Notes under the pieces: model-generated
Database searches by the model: none
Told to the model about the DNA's origin: nothing
What the model saw: only the letters and a program-made list of their open reading frames with translations
Assembly (NCBI GenBank): GCA_000432735.1
Contig: FR887788.1
Coordinates: 1-22,438, forward strand
Reading direction: 5' to 3'
Length of the DNA: 22,438 nucleotides
Source of the DNA: Bacteroides sp. CAG:443
GTDB lineage: Bacteria; Bacteroidota; Bacteroidia; Bacteroidales; Bacteroidaceae
In this document: positions 22,277 through 22,438 of the stretch, one piece after another
Position numbering within the stretch: the stretch's first letter is position 1
Layout of the letters: every line of letters starts with the position of its first letter
Translations under genes and position numbers: made by a program

Positions 22277-22438
22277 ATGAAAATAAAGTTTTTACCCATA
22301 TTGGTGGTCGGTTTATTAACTGTAATGTCTACTATGACTTCTTGCTTGAATAGTGATGTTGAGGAAGTTACTTATAGTTCTGAAACTAGTATCACATCAT
22401 TCTCACTTGGGACCTTACATGTCAAACGAGTAGGGAAA
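22277..22438 (+). CDS. Lipoprotein, 5' part only (cut by window end); possibly DUF6242-like
   Basis: The first 54 codons are present and open to the window end. A lipoprotein signal is clear: a positively charged start MKIKF, the hydrophobic LPILVVGLLTVMSTM, then MTSC with the acylated Cys23. Asn and Asp follow the cysteine (CLNSDVEE), the acidic stretch often seen on surface-exposed Bacteroides lipoproteins. The following TYSSETSITSFSLGTL resembles the start of Bacteroides DUF6242 outer-surface lipoproteins as I recall them, but 30 mature residues are too few to be sure. It has its own -7 box and lies 133 bases after ribD. Confidence 0.75.
   Translation, partial: MKIKFLPILVVGLLTVMSTMTSCLNSDVEEVTYSSETSITSFSLGTLHVKRVGK

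Overview
The window looks like ordinary chromosome from a gut-type Bacteroidales bacterium, most likely Bacteroides, Phocaeicola or a close relative. The evidence is the repeated Bacteroidales promoter signature (TTTG about 20 bases upstream of TAnnTTTG, seen before many of the transcription units), the near absence of Shine-Dalgarno sequences, the succinate-propionate pathway genes, and protein types typical of this order. No phage, plasmid, CRISPR or secretion genes are present. The only mobile-element trace is a probable insertion-sequence end at the extreme left edge.

Left part (1-11.8 kb): a two-RCK-domain AspT/YidE-type membrane transporter (minus) faces the methylmalonyl-CoA mutase operon mutA-mutB (plus) across a short divergent promoter region. 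A gene-free stretch with a strong bidirectional hairpin follows. Next comes a minus-strand pair, tlpA-like thioredoxin plus N-acetylmuramoyl-L-alanine amidase, with a 4-base overlap. Then comes a three-gene acyl-CoA (propionyl-CoA) carboxylase operon transcribed biotin carboxylase, biotin carrier, carboxyltransferase. The mutase and the carboxylase are two steps of the same route: succinyl-CoA to methylmalonyl-CoA to propionyl-CoA, or the reverse. The epimerase that joins them and the B12-chaperone GTPase are not in the window.

Middle part (11.8-16.4 kb): an HtrA/DegP-type periplasmic protease (minus); the RNase P RNA gene rnpB (plus) with a YihY/BrkB-type membrane protein starting 18 bases after its terminator; a shared bidirectional terminator; riboflavin synthase ribE (minus) behind a small 69-residue unknown protein; and tRNA-Gly(GCC) (minus) with its own promoter and terminator.

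Right part (16.4-22.4 kb): a probable minus-strand operon pyrE, SRPBCC-like protein, argH, which places a pyrimidine and an arginine enzyme under one promoter, with a palindromic intergenic repeat inside it. Upstream is the overlapping minus-strand trio prmC-recX-comF. Divergent from prmC by 34 bases is ribD (plus). The window ends inside a lipoprotein gene (plus).

I found no convincing new multi-gene system. The items most worth a second look are a Cys/His-rich linker in MutA, the insertion-sequence end, the intergenic palindrome between pyrE and the SRPBCC gene, the rnpB-yihY junction, a C-terminal helix-turn-helix-like extension on the YihY protein, and several unexplained palindromes in promoter regions.
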